Positions 51,788 to 61,215 are shown, numbered from the stretch's first letter. The stretch: DNA of 64,000 nucleotides from Cupriavidus pauculus (GCF_003854935.1 NZ_CP033969.1:1612001-1676000), one strand, 5' to 3'. The notes: generated by a model from the sequence alone, not told the origin. A program made the numbers and translations.

Positions 51788-53061
51788 TGCTTCGAATCAT
51801 CTATACCTTGCTGTGGCTGGTCATCCTGCCACTGGCGCTGCTGCGCCTGGCCTGGCGGTCGCGCAAGGAGCCGGGCTACGTGCAGCACGTGGGCGAGCGG
51901 CTGGGCCGCTATGACGACGTGCCGGCCGACGGCCCGTGGCTCTGGGTCCATGCCGTGTCGGTCGGGGAAACCCGGGCCGCGCAGCCGCTGATCGATGCGC
52001 TGCTGGCCAGCTACCCGGACCACCGGCTGTTGCTGACGCACATGACGCCCACCGGCCGCCAGACCGGCGCGCAGCTCTATGGCGACAACCCGCGCGTGCA
52101 GCAGTGCTACCTGCCGTACGACGTGCCCTACATGGTCCGCAGCTTCCTGGCGCATTTCCGGCCCGAGGCGGGAATGATCATGGAGACCGAAGTCTGGCCG
52201 AACCTCGTCCACGTGACCCGGCGTGCCGGCGTGCCGCTGTTCCTGGTCAACGCCCGGCTGTCGCCGCGCAGCTTCCGGCGGACCGCGCGCTTTGGCGGTG
52301 CCGCGGCGGCGCTGTACAACGATTTCACGATGGTGCTGGCGCAGACGGCCGGCGATGCTGAACGCTATCGCGCGCTCGGCGTGCGCGCGGTGCAGATCAC
52401 CGGCAACCTCAAGTTCGACATGCAGCCGCCCGAGGCCGGGCTGGCGCGCGGCGCGCAGTTGCGGCGGGCCTTTGGCGGGCGGCAGGTGCTGGCCGCCGCA
52501 AGTACGCGCGAGGGCGAGGAGCCGCTGATCCTGGAGGCGTTCTCGCGCTGGCCGGGCGCCCGGCGGCCGGCGCTGCTGCTGGTGCCGCGCCATCCGCAGC
52601 GGTTCGACGAGGTTGCCGCGATGGCCACGCGCGCCGGCTTTACGGTCCAGCGCCGCAGCACGCTCGACATCGACAAGCCCGATGCGCCGATCACGGCCGA
52701 CATCGTGCTCGGCGACTCGATGGGCGAGATGGCGATGTACTACGCGGCATCGGACATGTCCTATATCGGCGGCAGCCTGATCCCGCTGGGCGGGCAGAAT
52801 CTGATCGAAGCGTGCGCCGTGGGCACGCCGGTGCTGATGGGGCTGCACACCTTCAACTTTGCCCAGGCAACGGAAGACGCCATCGCGGCGGGCGCCTGCC
52901 TGCGCGTGGCCAATGCCGACGAACTGATGGCGGCGGCGGCCGGCGTGCTGGACGATCCGGCCCGGCTGGCCGAGATGCGGTCCAACGCGCTGACCTTCGC
53001 GGGCCTGCATCGCGGTGCGACGGCCCGTACACTTGGCGCGCTCGCGCCGGTGTTGCGCTGA
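51787..53061 (+). CDS. waaA: 3-deoxy-D-manno-octulosonic acid transferase
   Basis: It attaches Kdo to lipid IVA on the cytoplasmic face of the inner membrane. The 424-residue GT30 protein has an N-terminal anchor helix (RIIYTLLWLVILPLALLRL), then GYVQHVGERLGRY, WVHAVSVGETRAAQPL, METEVWPNLV, NARLSPRSF, TGNLKFDMQP and SYIGGSLIPLGGQNLIEAC. All are conserved in the family. It is coupled to waaC. Confidence 0.96.
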   Translation: MLRIIYTLLWLVILPLALLRLAWRSRKEPGYVQHVGERLGRYDDVPADGPWLWVHAVSVGETRAAQPLIDALLASYPDHRLLLTHMTPTGRQTGAQLYGDNPRVQQCYLPYDVPYMVRSFLAHFRPEAGMIMETEVWPNLVHVTRRAGVPLFLVNARLSPRSFRRTARFGGAAAALYNDFTMVLAQTAGDAERYRALGVRAVQITGNLKFDMQPPEAGLARGAQLRRAFGGRQVLAAASTREGEEPLILEAFSRWPGARRPALLLVPRHPQRFDEVAAMATRAGFTVQRRSTLDIDKPDAPITADIVLGDSMGEMAMYYAASDMSYIGGSLIPLGGQNLIEACAVGTPVLMGLHTFNFAQATEDAIAAGACLRVANADELMAAAAGVLDDPARLAEMRSNALTFAGLHRGATARTLGALAPVLR

Positions 53062-53191
53062 CATACAAAGCGTGCGCCGGCGGCTAGACTGATCCGGTAG
53101 TGGTCCTTGCGCCGCTTGGCGCCGCCCAAACGCTGTGGGTGGCGGTTGGCGCACAGGGCCCGTTCGCTTCCAGAGCCGCCGAGGAGCCCCC

Positions 53192-54022
53192 ATGCCGAAT
53201 CGTCCCAAGTTTCGTACTGCTGCCGCAGCCCTGATGGCAGCCGCGACAGCCGCCCTGCTGTCCGCCTGCGCCACCGGCCCGATGCCCGACAACCCGTCCG
53301 CCAGCCCCACCCTGAACGAAACCCGTTCAAGCGGCCCGAGCCGCTGGGAACTGGTGCGCTGGCAGCGCGAGGACGGCAGCTTGCGGGACATCCCGCATGG
53401 CGACAACGGCGAGCCCATCGTCTTCAACTTCAGCGACGGCATCGATTCGTCGCAAGGCACAGTCAGCGGCACCAGCGGCTGCAACCGGTTCACAGGCGGC
53501 TATGGCAAGACCAGCAGCGGCATCAAGTTCGACCGCGTGGCCGGCACGCGCATGGCCTGCCCCGGCACGCGGATGGAAATCGAATCGGCGCTGCTCAAGG
53601 CGATGCAGTCGCCGTTCACGACCGTCGGCACCCAGCCGTCGGCGGGCACCACCGGGCGCCAGATTATCTGGAAGACGGCCGACGGCGAGCTGCTGCAGTT
53701 TGTGGAGCGCGAGGGCGTGGGCCGGCGCGGCGACAAGGTCGACCCGGCCACCGGCGCCGTGCCGGGCCGCGAGAAGATCGTCTACCTGGACTCCCAGCGC
53801 GTGGAATGCACCGGGGTCGGCAAGATGCAGTGCTACCGCTGGCGCGAATCGCCGGACGCCCCGTGGCAACTCTGGTACGGCCCGATCGAGGGGCTCGATT
53901 TCGAGCCGGGCGTCGGCTACAAGCTGCGCGTGCGCGAATACCAGGTGCCAAACCCGCCGGCCGATGCATCGGCCATCCGGTGGCAGTTGCTGGAGGTGGT
54001 GGAACGGCGTCAAGGGAGGTGA
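53192..54022 (+). CDS. Lipoprotein with META and DUF4377-like domains
   Basis: The 276-residue protein has a lipoprotein signal ending LLSAC with Cys26. A META/HslJ-type domain follows (about 45-165): WELVRWQREDG, GTSGCNRFTGGYGK and RMACPGTRMEIESALL. The C-terminal part (about 180-265) contains KIVYLDSQRVECTGVGKMQCYRWRES and resembles DUF4377. It probably sits in the outer membrane facing the periplasm. HslJ-type proteins are linked to stress and antibiotic tolerance, but the function here is unknown. GGAG precedes the ATG. Confidence 0.82.
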   Translation: MPNRPKFRTAAAALMAAATAALLSACATGPMPDNPSASPTLNETRSSGPSRWELVRWQREDGSLRDIPHGDNGEPIVFNFSDGIDSSQGTVSGTSGCNRFTGGYGKTSSGIKFDRVAGTRMACPGTRMEIESALLKAMQSPFTTVGTQPSAGTTGRQIIWKTADGELLQFVEREGVGRRGDKVDPATGAVPGREKIVYLDSQRVECTGVGKMQCYRWRESPDAPWQLWYGPIEGLDFEPGVGYKLRVREYQVPNPPADASAIRWQLLEVVERRQGR

Positions 54023-54105
54023 AAGGGGGATCGATTAGAATGCCGGGTCGGCTCAAACGGGCAAGTGACGAAGTGGTCGCTGACAGGCATTCGAAACCTC
54101 TAGCT

Positions 54106-55413
54106 ATGATGAACTTCAGCAAACACGGGATCTCGACGCTCGCAGATGTTCTGGTCTTTGCGTTTCCCATCCTCGTTCTGTGCGTGCCGCGCGGCGCGGG
54201 CGTTTTCCTGGCCGGCGTCGGCCTGTTGATCCTGCTGGGCTGGCGTGGTATGGGGCGGGCATGGCGCGAACATGCCGATTTCCTGGTGCCGCTGGCGGTG
54301 TCGGTCGGGCTGTTCCTGGCGGTCTTCGTGTTCTCGAAGTTCTACCACGACACGCCCTGGAATGTGATCGATAATCCATCTCGTGCGTTGCTGGCAATCC
54401 TCGCGTGCTGGGTGATGGTGCGCACGGCGTCGGATCCGACCCATCTCTGGCGCGGCATCACGGTGGCGCTGGCCGGCGCGCTGATGATCGTGATCTATCA
54501 GAAGTTCGTGATGGGCATCCCGCGCCCCGGTGCTTGGGTCCAGGCCATTGCCTTTGCCAACATGGTCGCGGCGCTGTCGCTGGTCGGTTTTGCCCGGCCG
54601 GGTACCAGCCGGTTCGCCCATGCCGAAGCCTGGCTCAACGTCATCCTCGGCACGATGATCCTGATGCTCAATGGCACGCGCGGGGCGGTGGTGGCGATGC
54701 TCGTGGCCGTGGTGCCGATGCTGATGGTGCGCTACCGCCGTCTCAGTTTCCGGATGTTTGTCGTGGCGCTGGCCGGCGCCGCCCTGCTGGGCACCGCCGC
54801 CTATTTCGTGCCGGACAGCCCGGTCTCGGCCCGGGTCGACGACGCGGTGAGAGAGGTGCAGCAGTACCAGCACGGCCAGATCGAGACGTCGGTAGGCGTG
54901 CGGCTGAAGATCTGGCACCTGGGCATGCAGTATTTCGCCGAGCATCCCTGGACCGGGATTGGTGTCGGCCAGTTCGCCCGCATTCTCCACGCCTCAACGT
55001 TCTGCCAGCAGAACGAGTCGACGGCCTGCGTGCTCGAACATGCGCACAACGATTTCGTGGAAGCCGCATCGACCACCGGCATCCCCGGTCTGATCGTCTT
55101 CCTTGGCCTGTTCATCGTCCCCGCCGTCCTCTTCGCGCGCGTGATGCGTGCGTGCCGCGCCAACGTTTGCCCGAAGGGGGTGAGCCTGGGCGGCGGTGGG
55201 CTGGGCGTGGTGCTGTCGGCGTTGATCTGCGGATTGACGCAGGTGACCCTGGCACATCAGGCCAATGTCGTTTTCTATGCGGGATTGACTGGCATGCTGC
55301 TGGGACTGGCGGCGCGGGAAGCGCGCCTGGCGCAGCGCCATCAGGCCACGCCGGCGGCCAGCGCCAGCGTATCGCCCAACGCGATCCGGATGGCCGCGGT
55401 CGGCGCCGTCTGA
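54106..55413 (+). CDS. waaL: O-antigen ligase / Wzy_C family membrane protein (WaaL-like)
   Basis: The 435-residue protein has about 11-12 helices. Its large periplasmic loop contains VGVRLKIWHLGMQYFAEHPWTGIGVGQFARI and then LEHAHNDFVEAASTTGIPGLIVF, the Wzy_C/WaaL pattern with the conserved His of HxHN. It probably ligates polymer from undecaprenyl pyrophosphate to lipid A-core. A Wzy or protein O-oligosaccharyltransferase cannot be excluded by eye, but adjacency to waaC-waaA favours the ligase. Two ATGs (54106, 54109) are possible starts. Confidence 0.83.
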   Translation: MMNFSKHGISTLADVLVFAFPILVLCVPRGAGVFLAGVGLLILLGWRGMGRAWREHADFLVPLAVSVGLFLAVFVFSKFYHDTPWNVIDNPSRALLAILACWVMVRTASDPTHLWRGITVALAGALMIVIYQKFVMGIPRPGAWVQAIAFANMVAALSLVGFARPGTSRFAHAEAWLNVILGTMILMLNGTRGAVVAMLVAVVPMLMVRYRRLSFRMFVVALAGAALLGTAAYFVPDSPVSARVDDAVREVQQYQHGQIETSVGVRLKIWHLGMQYFAEHPWTGIGVGQFARILHASTFCQQNESTACVLEHAHNDFVEAASTTGIPGLIVFLGLFIVPAVLFARVMRACRANVCPKGVSLGGGGLGVVLSALICGLTQVTLAHQANVVFYAGLTGMLLGLAAREARLAQRHQATPAASASVSPNAIRMAAVGAV

Positions 55414-55423
55414 ATCGGTCCGC

Positions 55424-56905
55424 TCAGGAGCGCGGCGCCGGGACCGGCGCCAGGCTCTCGCGCCGGCCGCCCGCGCGGCGTGCCGGCGCGGACTGCGGCA
55501 CCGCCCCCACCCGCGCCTTCTCCGGCAACCGGTACATCGCCCCCGGCAACTGCGTCAGCAGCGTATTGATCTGCACCACATCGGCCTCGGACAGCGTGCC
55601 GGTCGATGCCTTGAGCCGCATCCCGTTCATGATCGTGTCGTAGCGGGCCTTGGCCAGGTCGCGTCGGGTCGAGAACAGTTGCGCCTCGGCGTTCAGCACG
55701 TCGATATTGATCCGCACGCCCACCTCGTAGCCCAGCTGGTTCGACTCCACCGCGCTCTGCGCCGAGCGTTCGGCCGCTTCCAGGGCCTTGACCTGGGCCA
55801 GGCCGTTAAACACGCCCGAGTAGGTCTGCCGGGCCTGTTGGGCGGCCGTGCGGCGGGCGAATTCCAGGTCGCTGGCGGCCTTGTCGGCCAGGGCCAGCGT
55901 CTCGCGCACGCGGGACTGGGTGAAGCCGCCGGTGAAGATCGGGATATTGAGCTGCACGCCGACCACGCCGGAGTTGTAGCGGCTGCCGACGTTGCTGAGC
56001 TGCGTGGCCGTGCCCTGGGCGTTGGTGTAGCCGTAGGAGGCCACCAGATCCACGGACGGCAGGTGGCCCGCCTTGGCCTTGTTCGTCTCGCGCTGGGCGG
56101 TCTCCAGGTTGTAGTTGGCCAGGTTGACCTGCGGATTGCTCTGCTCGGCCTGCGCCGCCCACGCGTTGACGTCGGCCGGCAGCGGGCCGGGGATCTGCGC
56201 TTCGGGACGCAATCCCATCAGTTCGTCGACGGGCTTGCCGGTCACCTGCTGCAGCGTGGCGCGCGTGATCTCCAGCGCGTTCTGCGCGGCGATCTCGGTC
56301 GACGTGGCCAGGTCGTAACGAGCCTGGGCGTCGTTGGCGTCGGTGATCGTCGCCGTGCCTACCTCGAAATTGCGCTTGGCCTGCTCCAGTTGCTCGGCGA
56401 TCGCCTTTTTCTGGGCGCCGGCCAGGTACAGGTTGTCCTGCGCGGCCAGTACGTCGAAATAGGCTTGTGAAGCGCGCGTGATCAGGTCGAGCTGGGCCTG
56501 CTGGAACGACACCTCGCCCGCCATCGCCGCCAGTTCGCCCTGCTTGTACGTCTCCCAGCGGTCCCAGCGGAACAGCGGCTGGGTAAGCTGCAGCGCCCAC
56601 GTATTGGCGTTGAAATAGCGCGTGACTTCCACCGGCGAGCTGTAGTCGGCCATGGTCCGCTGCGCGCCAGCCGTGCCGGCTACCTGCGGCAGCAGGCCGG
56701 ACAGGCCCTGCGGCAGCTTCTCGCGCGTGGCCAGCAACTGGGAGCGGGCGCTGGCGAACTGGGCGTCATTGGCTTGCGCGTCGCGGTACACCTGCAGCAG
56801 GTCGGCCGCGAGCGCGGACGGCACGTGCAGCCAGGTGAGCAGGGCAGCCGCGAGCACCAGGGGTTTCCTGGCCGCAACGGGCACGGCGGAAAGCGCAAAA
56901 CTCAT
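55424..56905 (-). CDS. tolC: TolC family outer membrane efflux protein
   Basis: The 493-residue outer membrane channel has a Sec signal peptide (cleavage after about residue 34, PSALA-ADLLQVY). Two outer membrane efflux repeats each combine long helices with beta segments, for example DLLQVYRDAQANDAQFASARSQL and YTNAQGTATQLSNVGSRYNSGVVGVQLNIPIF. It couples to RND, MFS or type I export systems. GGAG lies 6 bases before the ATG at 56905; 12 more in-frame codons upstream are unlikely. It converges with waaL. Confidence 0.94.
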   Translation of the reverse strand: MSFALSAVPVAARKPLVLAAALLTWLHVPSALAADLLQVYRDAQANDAQFASARSQLLATREKLPQGLSGLLPQVAGTAGAQRTMADYSSPVEVTRYFNANTWALQLTQPLFRWDRWETYKQGELAAMAGEVSFQQAQLDLITRASQAYFDVLAAQDNLYLAGAQKKAIAEQLEQAKRNFEVGTATITDANDAQARYDLATSTEIAAQNALEITRATLQQVTGKPVDELMGLRPEAQIPGPLPADVNAWAAQAEQSNPQVNLANYNLETAQRETNKAKAGHLPSVDLVASYGYTNAQGTATQLSNVGSRYNSGVVGVQLNIPIFTGGFTQSRVRETLALADKAASDLEFARRTAAQQARQTYSGVFNGLAQVKALEAAERSAQSAVESNQLGYEVGVRINIDVLNAEAQLFSTRRDLAKARYDTIMNGMRLKASTGTLSEADVVQINTLLTQLPGAMYRLPEKARVGAVPQSAPARRAGGRRESLAPVPAPRS

Positions 56906-57001
56906 GACATCTCCAGCTCGGCCTGCGGTGCGCGCGGCCAACGTTCGGTTCAGTGCGACGGATAGGACAGCCAGGGCGGGGTACGGCGTGCTGCAAGAAC
57001 T

Positions 57002-57022
57002 GCGGGTACGGCGGGTACGGCG
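57002..57022. repeat. Short tandem direct repeat
   Basis: GCGGGTACG GCGGGTACG GCG: a 9-base unit repeated about 2.3 times in the rhodanese-tolC gap. It has no known function. It may be simple slippage DNA. Confidence 0.4.
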
Positions 57023-57046
57023 GACAGGCGGGATGCGGCGCGGTGG

Positions 57047-57079
57047 CCCGGTGCCGCCCCGGAACGGGCCGGCACCGGG
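57047..57079 (-). repeat. 10-bp-stem hairpin between rhodanese gene and tolC
   Basis: CCCGGTGCCG and CGGCACCGGG form a perfect 10-bp stem around 13 bases that can pair further. It starts 7 bases after the rhodanese stop in the direction of transcription. There is no T-run, so it may partially end or slow transcription before tolC, or stabilise the upstream mRNA. Confidence 0.5.
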
Positions 57080-57085
57080 TCCGGA

Positions 57086-57409
57086 TCAGTACTGCGGAAC
57101 GGACGGATCGACCTGGGTCGACCACGCGTGGATGCCGCCGGTCAGGTTGTAGACCTTCGCGTAGCCCTGGCGCTCCAGAAAGCTGGCGACCTGCATGCTG
57201 CGCGCGCCGTGGTGGCAGATGCAGACGATCTCGGCGTCTTCGTCAAGATCATTCAGACGGGCCGGAATCTGGCCCATCGGGATATGCGTGATGCCGGGCA
57301 TGGCGGCCGTGCGGATCTCCAGATCCTCGCGCACGTCCAGCAGCACCGGCTTGGCGCGGCTGGCATCGGCCAGCCACTGCGCCAGTTCGGGGGCGGTAAT
57401 CACCTGCAT
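57086..57409 (-). CDS. Single-domain rhodanese-like protein
   Basis: The 107-residue protein is one rhodanese domain. It has VLLDVREDLEIRTAAMPGITHIPMG and the active-site loop CICHHGARSMQVASFL, where the Cys of CHHGARS carries the persulfide, then VYNLTGGIHAW. It may transfer sulfane sulfur; its physiological partner is unknown. GGAG lies 6 bases before the ATG. It is 13 bases downstream of pcm on the same strand. Confidence 0.92.
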   Translation of the reverse strand: MQVITAPELAQWLADASRAKPVLLDVREDLEIRTAAMPGITHIPMGQIPARLNDLDEDAEIVCICHHGARSMQVASFLERQGYAKVYNLTGGIHAWSTQVDPSVPQY

Positions 57410-57422
57410 GGCTGGCTCCGGT

Positions 57423-58076
57423 TCAGAACTTGAAGCGCGACGGCTGCGCGGCGCCTTGCAGCGGCTTGGCCAGCGTCTCGAACACGTTCACCACCTGGTA
57501 CGCGGTCTCGGACACGCGCGTGATGATCCGCGCTTCCATGACCGGCGCCGTGCCGACGATGGCGGCGATACGGCCGCCCACCTTGACCTGCGACAGGATC
57601 GACTGCGGCAGCTCGGGCATCGAGCCGGAGATGCAGATCACGTCGTACGGCGCGGCCACGGCCCAGCCGTCGGCGGCGTTGCCTTCGGCCACTTCCACGT
57701 TGGTCACGCCGGCGTTGGCCAGGTTCTGGCGCGCCAGGGCCACCAGTTCGGGGCGGATGTCGACGGTCAGCACGTGGCGGGCGCGGTTGGCCAGCAGCGC
57801 GGCCATGTAGCCCGACCCGGCGCCGATTTCCAGCACGTTCTCGTGCTTGCGCACGTTCAGGTCCTGCAGGACGCGGGCTTCCACGCGCGGGGGCATCATG
57901 TTCTCGCCGCCCGGCAGCGGGATTTCCATGTCGACGAAAGCCAGTGCGGCGTACGCCTGCGGCACGAACGCTTCCCGCTTGACCACGGCCAGCAGGTCCA
58001 GGATTTCCTGGTCCAGCACGTCCCACGGGCGGATTTGCTGTTCGATCATGTTGAATCGGGCTTTTTCGAGATCCAT
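57423..58076 (-). CDS. pcm: Protein-L-isoaspartate O-methyltransferase family
   Basis: The 217-residue SAM-dependent methyltransferase has NMIEQQIRPWDVLD at the start, REAFVPQAYAALAFVD, VLEIGAGSGYMAALLA (motif I) and VGGRIAAIVG. The family methylates isoaspartyl residues for repair. This beta-proteobacterial branch lacks some canonical residues near the start and is often simply annotated as PCMT-family. GGAAAGG precedes the ATG. The rhodanese gene and tolC follow. Confidence 0.88.
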   Translation of the reverse strand: MDLEKARFNMIEQQIRPWDVLDQEILDLLAVVKREAFVPQAYAALAFVDMEIPLPGGENMMPPRVEARVLQDLNVRKHENVLEIGAGSGYMAALLANRARHVLTVDIRPELVALARQNLANAGVTNVEVAEGNAADGWAVAAPYDVICISGSMPELPQSILSQVKVGGRIAAIVGTAPVMEARIITRVSETAYQVVNVFETLAKPLQGAAQPSRFKF

Positions 58077-58311
58077 CTTGCCTTTCCTTCCAGATGCTTG
58101 CGGGGTGGCGCGGCCGGCCGGTAAGCCTTGCCGTCAGCGCTGTTGTGTCGAGTGATGCCGGGTTTGCTGTGTCCCGGCCGGGCGCGCTGCCGCGGCTGGC
58201 CGGGATGTTACGCAAAAGCCCGCTATTTTACCCCTGCGGGCCCGGCTGGCATGTTTACAAACCGTTATCGTTGCGTGGCGGCACGCGGGGGCGGGGCGGG
58301 CGAGGGGGTAT

Positions 58312-59094
58312 TCATGGCCGGGCGGGTTCGGTGTCGTCTTCGGCGGTGTCCTGCAATGCCGTAGCCGCCCGCTCGGCGTTCAGTTCGTCGCGTATCTTCT
58401 CCCAGATGAACGGGCCCTGCGGCGCCGGCAGCGGGGTATCGCGCGACGTGCCGGTTGTCAGGCCGAACAGCAGCACCTGCAGCAACTGGTCGACAAAGGC
58501 ATCCGGGTCGATGGCCGGCACGTTCAACTGGCTGAACGCGCTGCGCCACAACATCAGGAACACCAGCGGGGCGCAGAGCAGCGTCGTGGTCGGATTGGCC
58601 GGCACTTCGCGGAACTCGCCCCGCGCCACGCCGCGCGCCAGCACGCGGGCGAACAGTTCGTCGCCCGGGCCCATGACCTCGTCCTGGTAGAACTGGGCAA
58701 TGTCGGGGAAATTGCCCGATTCGGCGATGATCAGCTTGGTCAGCCCGGCCACCGGCGTGGCGCCGATCAGGCCCCACCATCCCAGCAGCAACTCGCGCAG
58801 CAGTTCGGGCGTGGAGCCCTGGAAGGTGTCGACCACCTCGGTGCCCTTGGCCAGCGCCAGCACCATGTTTTCGCGCACCACGGTCTTGAACAGCTCTTCC
58901 TTGTTGGCGAAGTACAGGTAGACGGTGCCCTTGGACACCCCGGCCGCGGCCGCCACGTCTTCGAGCCGCGTCGCGGCATAGCCGCGCTCGACGAACAGGG
59001 TCAGCGCGGCGGCCACCAGTTCCTGCGGGCGCGCGGCCTTGCGGCGGCTCCATCGGCGGGTGTCGGCGTCTTTCTTGGGCAGGGCAGGGGTCAC
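58312..59094 (-). CDS. TetR/AcrR family transcriptional regulator
   Basis: The 260-residue repressor has an N-terminal helix-turn-helix (RPQELVAAALTLFVERGYAATRLEDVAAAAGVSKGTVYLYFANKEELF, shown here only as RLEDVAAAAGVSKGTVYLYF for the recognition part), at about residues 40-60. The C-terminal ligand domain resembles TetR regulators located beside envelope or efflux genes. The gene starts with GTG at 59094. It could control the pcm-rhodanese-tolC unit downstream or itself through the inverted repeat just upstream. Confidence 0.9.
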   Translation of the reverse strand: MTPALPKKDADTRRWSRRKAARPQELVAAALTLFVERGYAATRLEDVAAAAGVSKGTVYLYFANKEELFKTVVRENMVLALAKGTEVVDTFQGSTPELLRELLLGWWGLIGATPVAGLTKLIIAESGNFPDIAQFYQDEVMGPGDELFARVLARGVARGEFREVPANPTTTLLCAPLVFLMLWRSAFSQLNVPAIDPDAFVDQLLQVLLFGLTTGTSRDTPLPAPQGPFIWEKIRDELNAERAATALQDTAEDDTEPARP

Positions 59095-59128
59095 GGGACA
59101 GGCGGCGCACGGGTTGCCGCGGCATTAA

Positions 59129-59148
59129 ATAACTTGTCGGTCAGTAAT
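59129..59148. promoter_or_regulatory. Possible TetR-family operator
   Basis: ATAACT-N8-AGTAAT is an imperfect inverted repeat with half-sites matching at five of six positions. It lies 35-54 bases before the tetR start codon in a rare AT-rich patch. The arrangement suits autoregulation; the call rests on position and symmetry only. Confidence 0.35.
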
Positions 59149-59320
59149 GTAGGGGGCCGATCCGGGCGCGTCAAGCGGCGTGCGACGAACGGTGAAAGTG
59201 CGGTATCGCACGCATGTTGCCCTTTGTTGCAGGTCGGCCGCGCCCGCTCAGGCACAATGACGCCTCGGCCGCGCGACTGCGCTGCCGCTATTGTCGGCAT
59301 CCGCCACTGAAACCTTCACC

Positions 59321-59608
59321 ATGTCCTGCCAGTCTGAACCCACCTGCCGCGATGGCTGTGGCGCGTGTTGCATCGCCCCGTCCATCACGTCGCCCCTGCC
59401 GGGCATGCCCGATGGCAAGCCGGCCGGGCAGCGGTGCGTCCAGCTGATGCCGGACATGCGCTGCGCGGTTTTTGGCCGTCCCGAGCGCCCCGCGTTCTGC
59501 GGCGGCCTGCGGCCGTCGGCCGAGATGTGTGGCGATTCGCGGGAAGCGGCCCTGGTGTGGCTGACCCGGCTGGAGCAGGCGACGGCGCCCGGTGCGCTGG
59601 CCGCCTGA
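59321..59608 (+). CDS. YkgJ family cysteine-cluster protein
   Basis: The 95-residue protein is rich in Cys: a CRDGCGACC core near the N-terminus and later RCAVF, FCGGLRP and EMCGDS. The pattern fits the YkgJ/UPF0153 family, thought to chelate zinc or iron, with no defined biochemical role. I chose the ATG at 59321. A TTG at 59291 would add ten residues. Confidence 0.8.
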   Translation: MSCQSEPTCRDGCGACCIAPSITSPLPGMPDGKPAGQRCVQLMPDMRCAVFGRPERPAFCGGLRPSAEMCGDSREAALVWLTRLEQATAPGALAA

Positions 59609-59635
59609 CGTCCCGCCCCAGATGGAGAAGCATGC

Positions 59636-60202
59636 ATGATCGCAATGACGCGCCGGCGCTGGCTGGCCGCAACGGGCTTGGCCGCGCTGGCCGGCGCGGG
59701 ATGGCTGGCCGGCTGCAGCGTCTTCCGCAGCGAGTACACGTTCTCGCAGAGCCAGTTGCAGGATGCGCTGGCGCGGAAGTTTCCGTTCAACAAGCGCTAT
59801 ATGGAAGTGTTCGACATCCAGTTGGCCAATCCGCAACTGGTGCTCGATAGCCCCCGCAACCGGGTGCTGGTGAGCTTCGACGCGACCATCGACAACCGGC
59901 TGTTCTTCCGCCAGCCGCTGACCGGCCGCTTTGCGCTGGACAGCGCGCTGCGCTACGACCCGCCCACGCACTCGCTGGTCCTGCAGGACCCCGAGGTCAA
60001 GCAGTTCGACGTGCAGGGGCTGCCGGGCCAGTTCTCGCGGCAGCTCAATGCGCTGGGCGGGTTGTTGTCCGAGCAGCTGCTGCAGGGATACCCGCTCTAT
60101 ACGTTCAAGCCGGAGCAACTGCGGCTGGCCGGCACGAGCGTGGAGCCCGGTACAATCACGGTCCTGCCCGACGGTATCAACGTCAAGATCAATCGGCCGT
60201 AA
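59636..60202 (+). CDS. DUF1439 (YceB-like) lipoprotein
   Basis: The 188-residue lipoprotein has Cys27 in WLAGCSVFRS. The N-terminus TRRRWLAATG also resembles a twin-arginine motif, so Tat export is possible. The mature part has YTFSQSQLQDALARKFPF and LVLQDPEVKQFDVQGLPGQ, as in YceB-type proteins that may bind lipid or other ligands. The function is unknown. A second ATG at 59645 would still keep the signal. uppP follows after 78 bases. Confidence 0.82.
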   Translation: MIAMTRRRWLAATGLAALAGAGWLAGCSVFRSEYTFSQSQLQDALARKFPFNKRYMEVFDIQLANPQLVLDSPRNRVLVSFDATIDNRLFFRQPLTGRFALDSALRYDPPTHSLVLQDPEVKQFDVQGLPGQFSRQLNALGGLLSEQLLQGYPLYTFKPEQLRLAGTSVEPGTITVLPDGINVKINRP

Positions 60203-60280
60203 ATCCAGATCAACAATATTGCGGTGCCCGGCATCGCGGGCGGGTCAGACCGCCTTTCGCACGTACTTTTTCGAGTCCAT

Positions 60281-61162
60281 ATGGATATTGCACTTGCCCT
60301 CAAGGCCGTCATTCTCGGCATCGTCGAAGGACTGACCGAGTTTCTTCCCATTTCCAGCACCGGGCACCTGATCCTCGCCGGGCAACTGCTCGATTTCAAC
60401 GACGAGAAGGGCAAGATCTTCGAGATCGTGATCCAGTTCGGCGCCATCCTGGCGGTCTGCTGGGAATTCCGTCGCCGCATTGGCGCGGCGCTGGGTGGCC
60501 TGGCGTCCGACCCGAAGCAGCAACGGTTTGCCATCAACGTGATCGTGGCCACGCTGCCGGCCATCGTGCTGGCGTTCGTGTTCGGCAAATGGATCAAGGC
60601 ACATCTGTTCAACCCGATCTCGGTGGCGATGGCGTTCATCGTCGGCGGCGTGGTGATCCTCTGGGCCGAATGGCGCGAGGCGCGGCGGGGCATGGTGTCG
60701 CATCCGCAGGGCAACGCGCTGCTGGAAGCGGCCAAGGCCGGCGCGCCGCGCATCGAATCGATCGACGACCTGACGTGGCGCGATGCGCTCAAGGTGGGCG
60801 CCGCCCAGTGCTTCGCGCTGGTGCCCGGCACGTCGCGGTCGGGCGCGACCATCATCGGCGGGATGCTGTTCGGCCTGTCACGGCAAGTGGCGACCGAGTT
60901 TTCGTTCTTCCTGGCCATCCCCGTGATCTTCGGCGCCACGGTGTACGAACTCTACAAGGCGCGCGCCGTGCTGTCGGCCGACGATCTTGGCGTTTTTGCG
61001 ATCGGCTTCGTGTTCGCGTTCCTGTCCGCGTTCCTGTGCGTGCGCTGGCTGCTGCGATTCGTCGCCACGCACGATTTCAAGCCGTTTGCGTGGTACCGGA
61101 TTGCTTTCGGGATTATCGTGCTGCTGACGGCGTGGACCGGGCTGGTGTCGTGGCACGCTTGA
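60281..61162 (+). CDS. uppP: Undecaprenyl-diphosphatase (BacA type)
   Basis: It dephosphorylates undecaprenyl pyrophosphate to regenerate the lipid carrier for peptidoglycan and O-antigen. The 293-residue integral membrane protein has both catalytic blocks: [18 protein letters not shown] near residue 16 and [16 protein letters not shown] near residue 180. Seven to eight helices are visible. It serves the glycan clusters in this window functionally but is a general housekeeping enzyme. Confidence 0.95.
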   Translation: MDIALALKAVILGIVEGLTEFLPISSTGHLILAGQLLDFNDEKGKIFEIVIQFGAILAVCWEFRRRIGAALGGLASDPKQQRFAINVIVATLPAIVLAFVFGKWIKAHLFNPISVAMAFIVGGVVILWAEWREARRGMVSHPQGNALLEAAKAGAPRIESIDDLTWRDALKVGAAQCFALVPGTSRSGATIIGGMLFGLSRQVATEFSFFLAIPVIFGATVYELYKARAVLSADDLGVFAIGFVFAFLSAFLCVRWLLRFVATHDFKPFAWYRIAFGIIVLLTAWTGLVSWHA

Positions 61163-61187
61163 GGCGCGCCGAAACGCACCACCCATG

Positions 61188-61215
61188 AAAAAGGGGCCGA
61201 TCCGGCCCCTTTTTT
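61188..61215. terminator. Bidirectional rho-independent terminator
   Basis: AAGGGGCCG-ATC-CGGCCCCTT forms a 9-bp GC-rich stem flanked by AAA upstream and a run of T downstream. It lies between the stop codons of convergent uppP and trmB and works in either direction. Confidence 0.92.

Noticed and set aside
54036-54041. TAGAAT as promoter of waaL
   Set aside because: It occurs just after the lipoprotein gene without a -35 or TG extension and could be chance.
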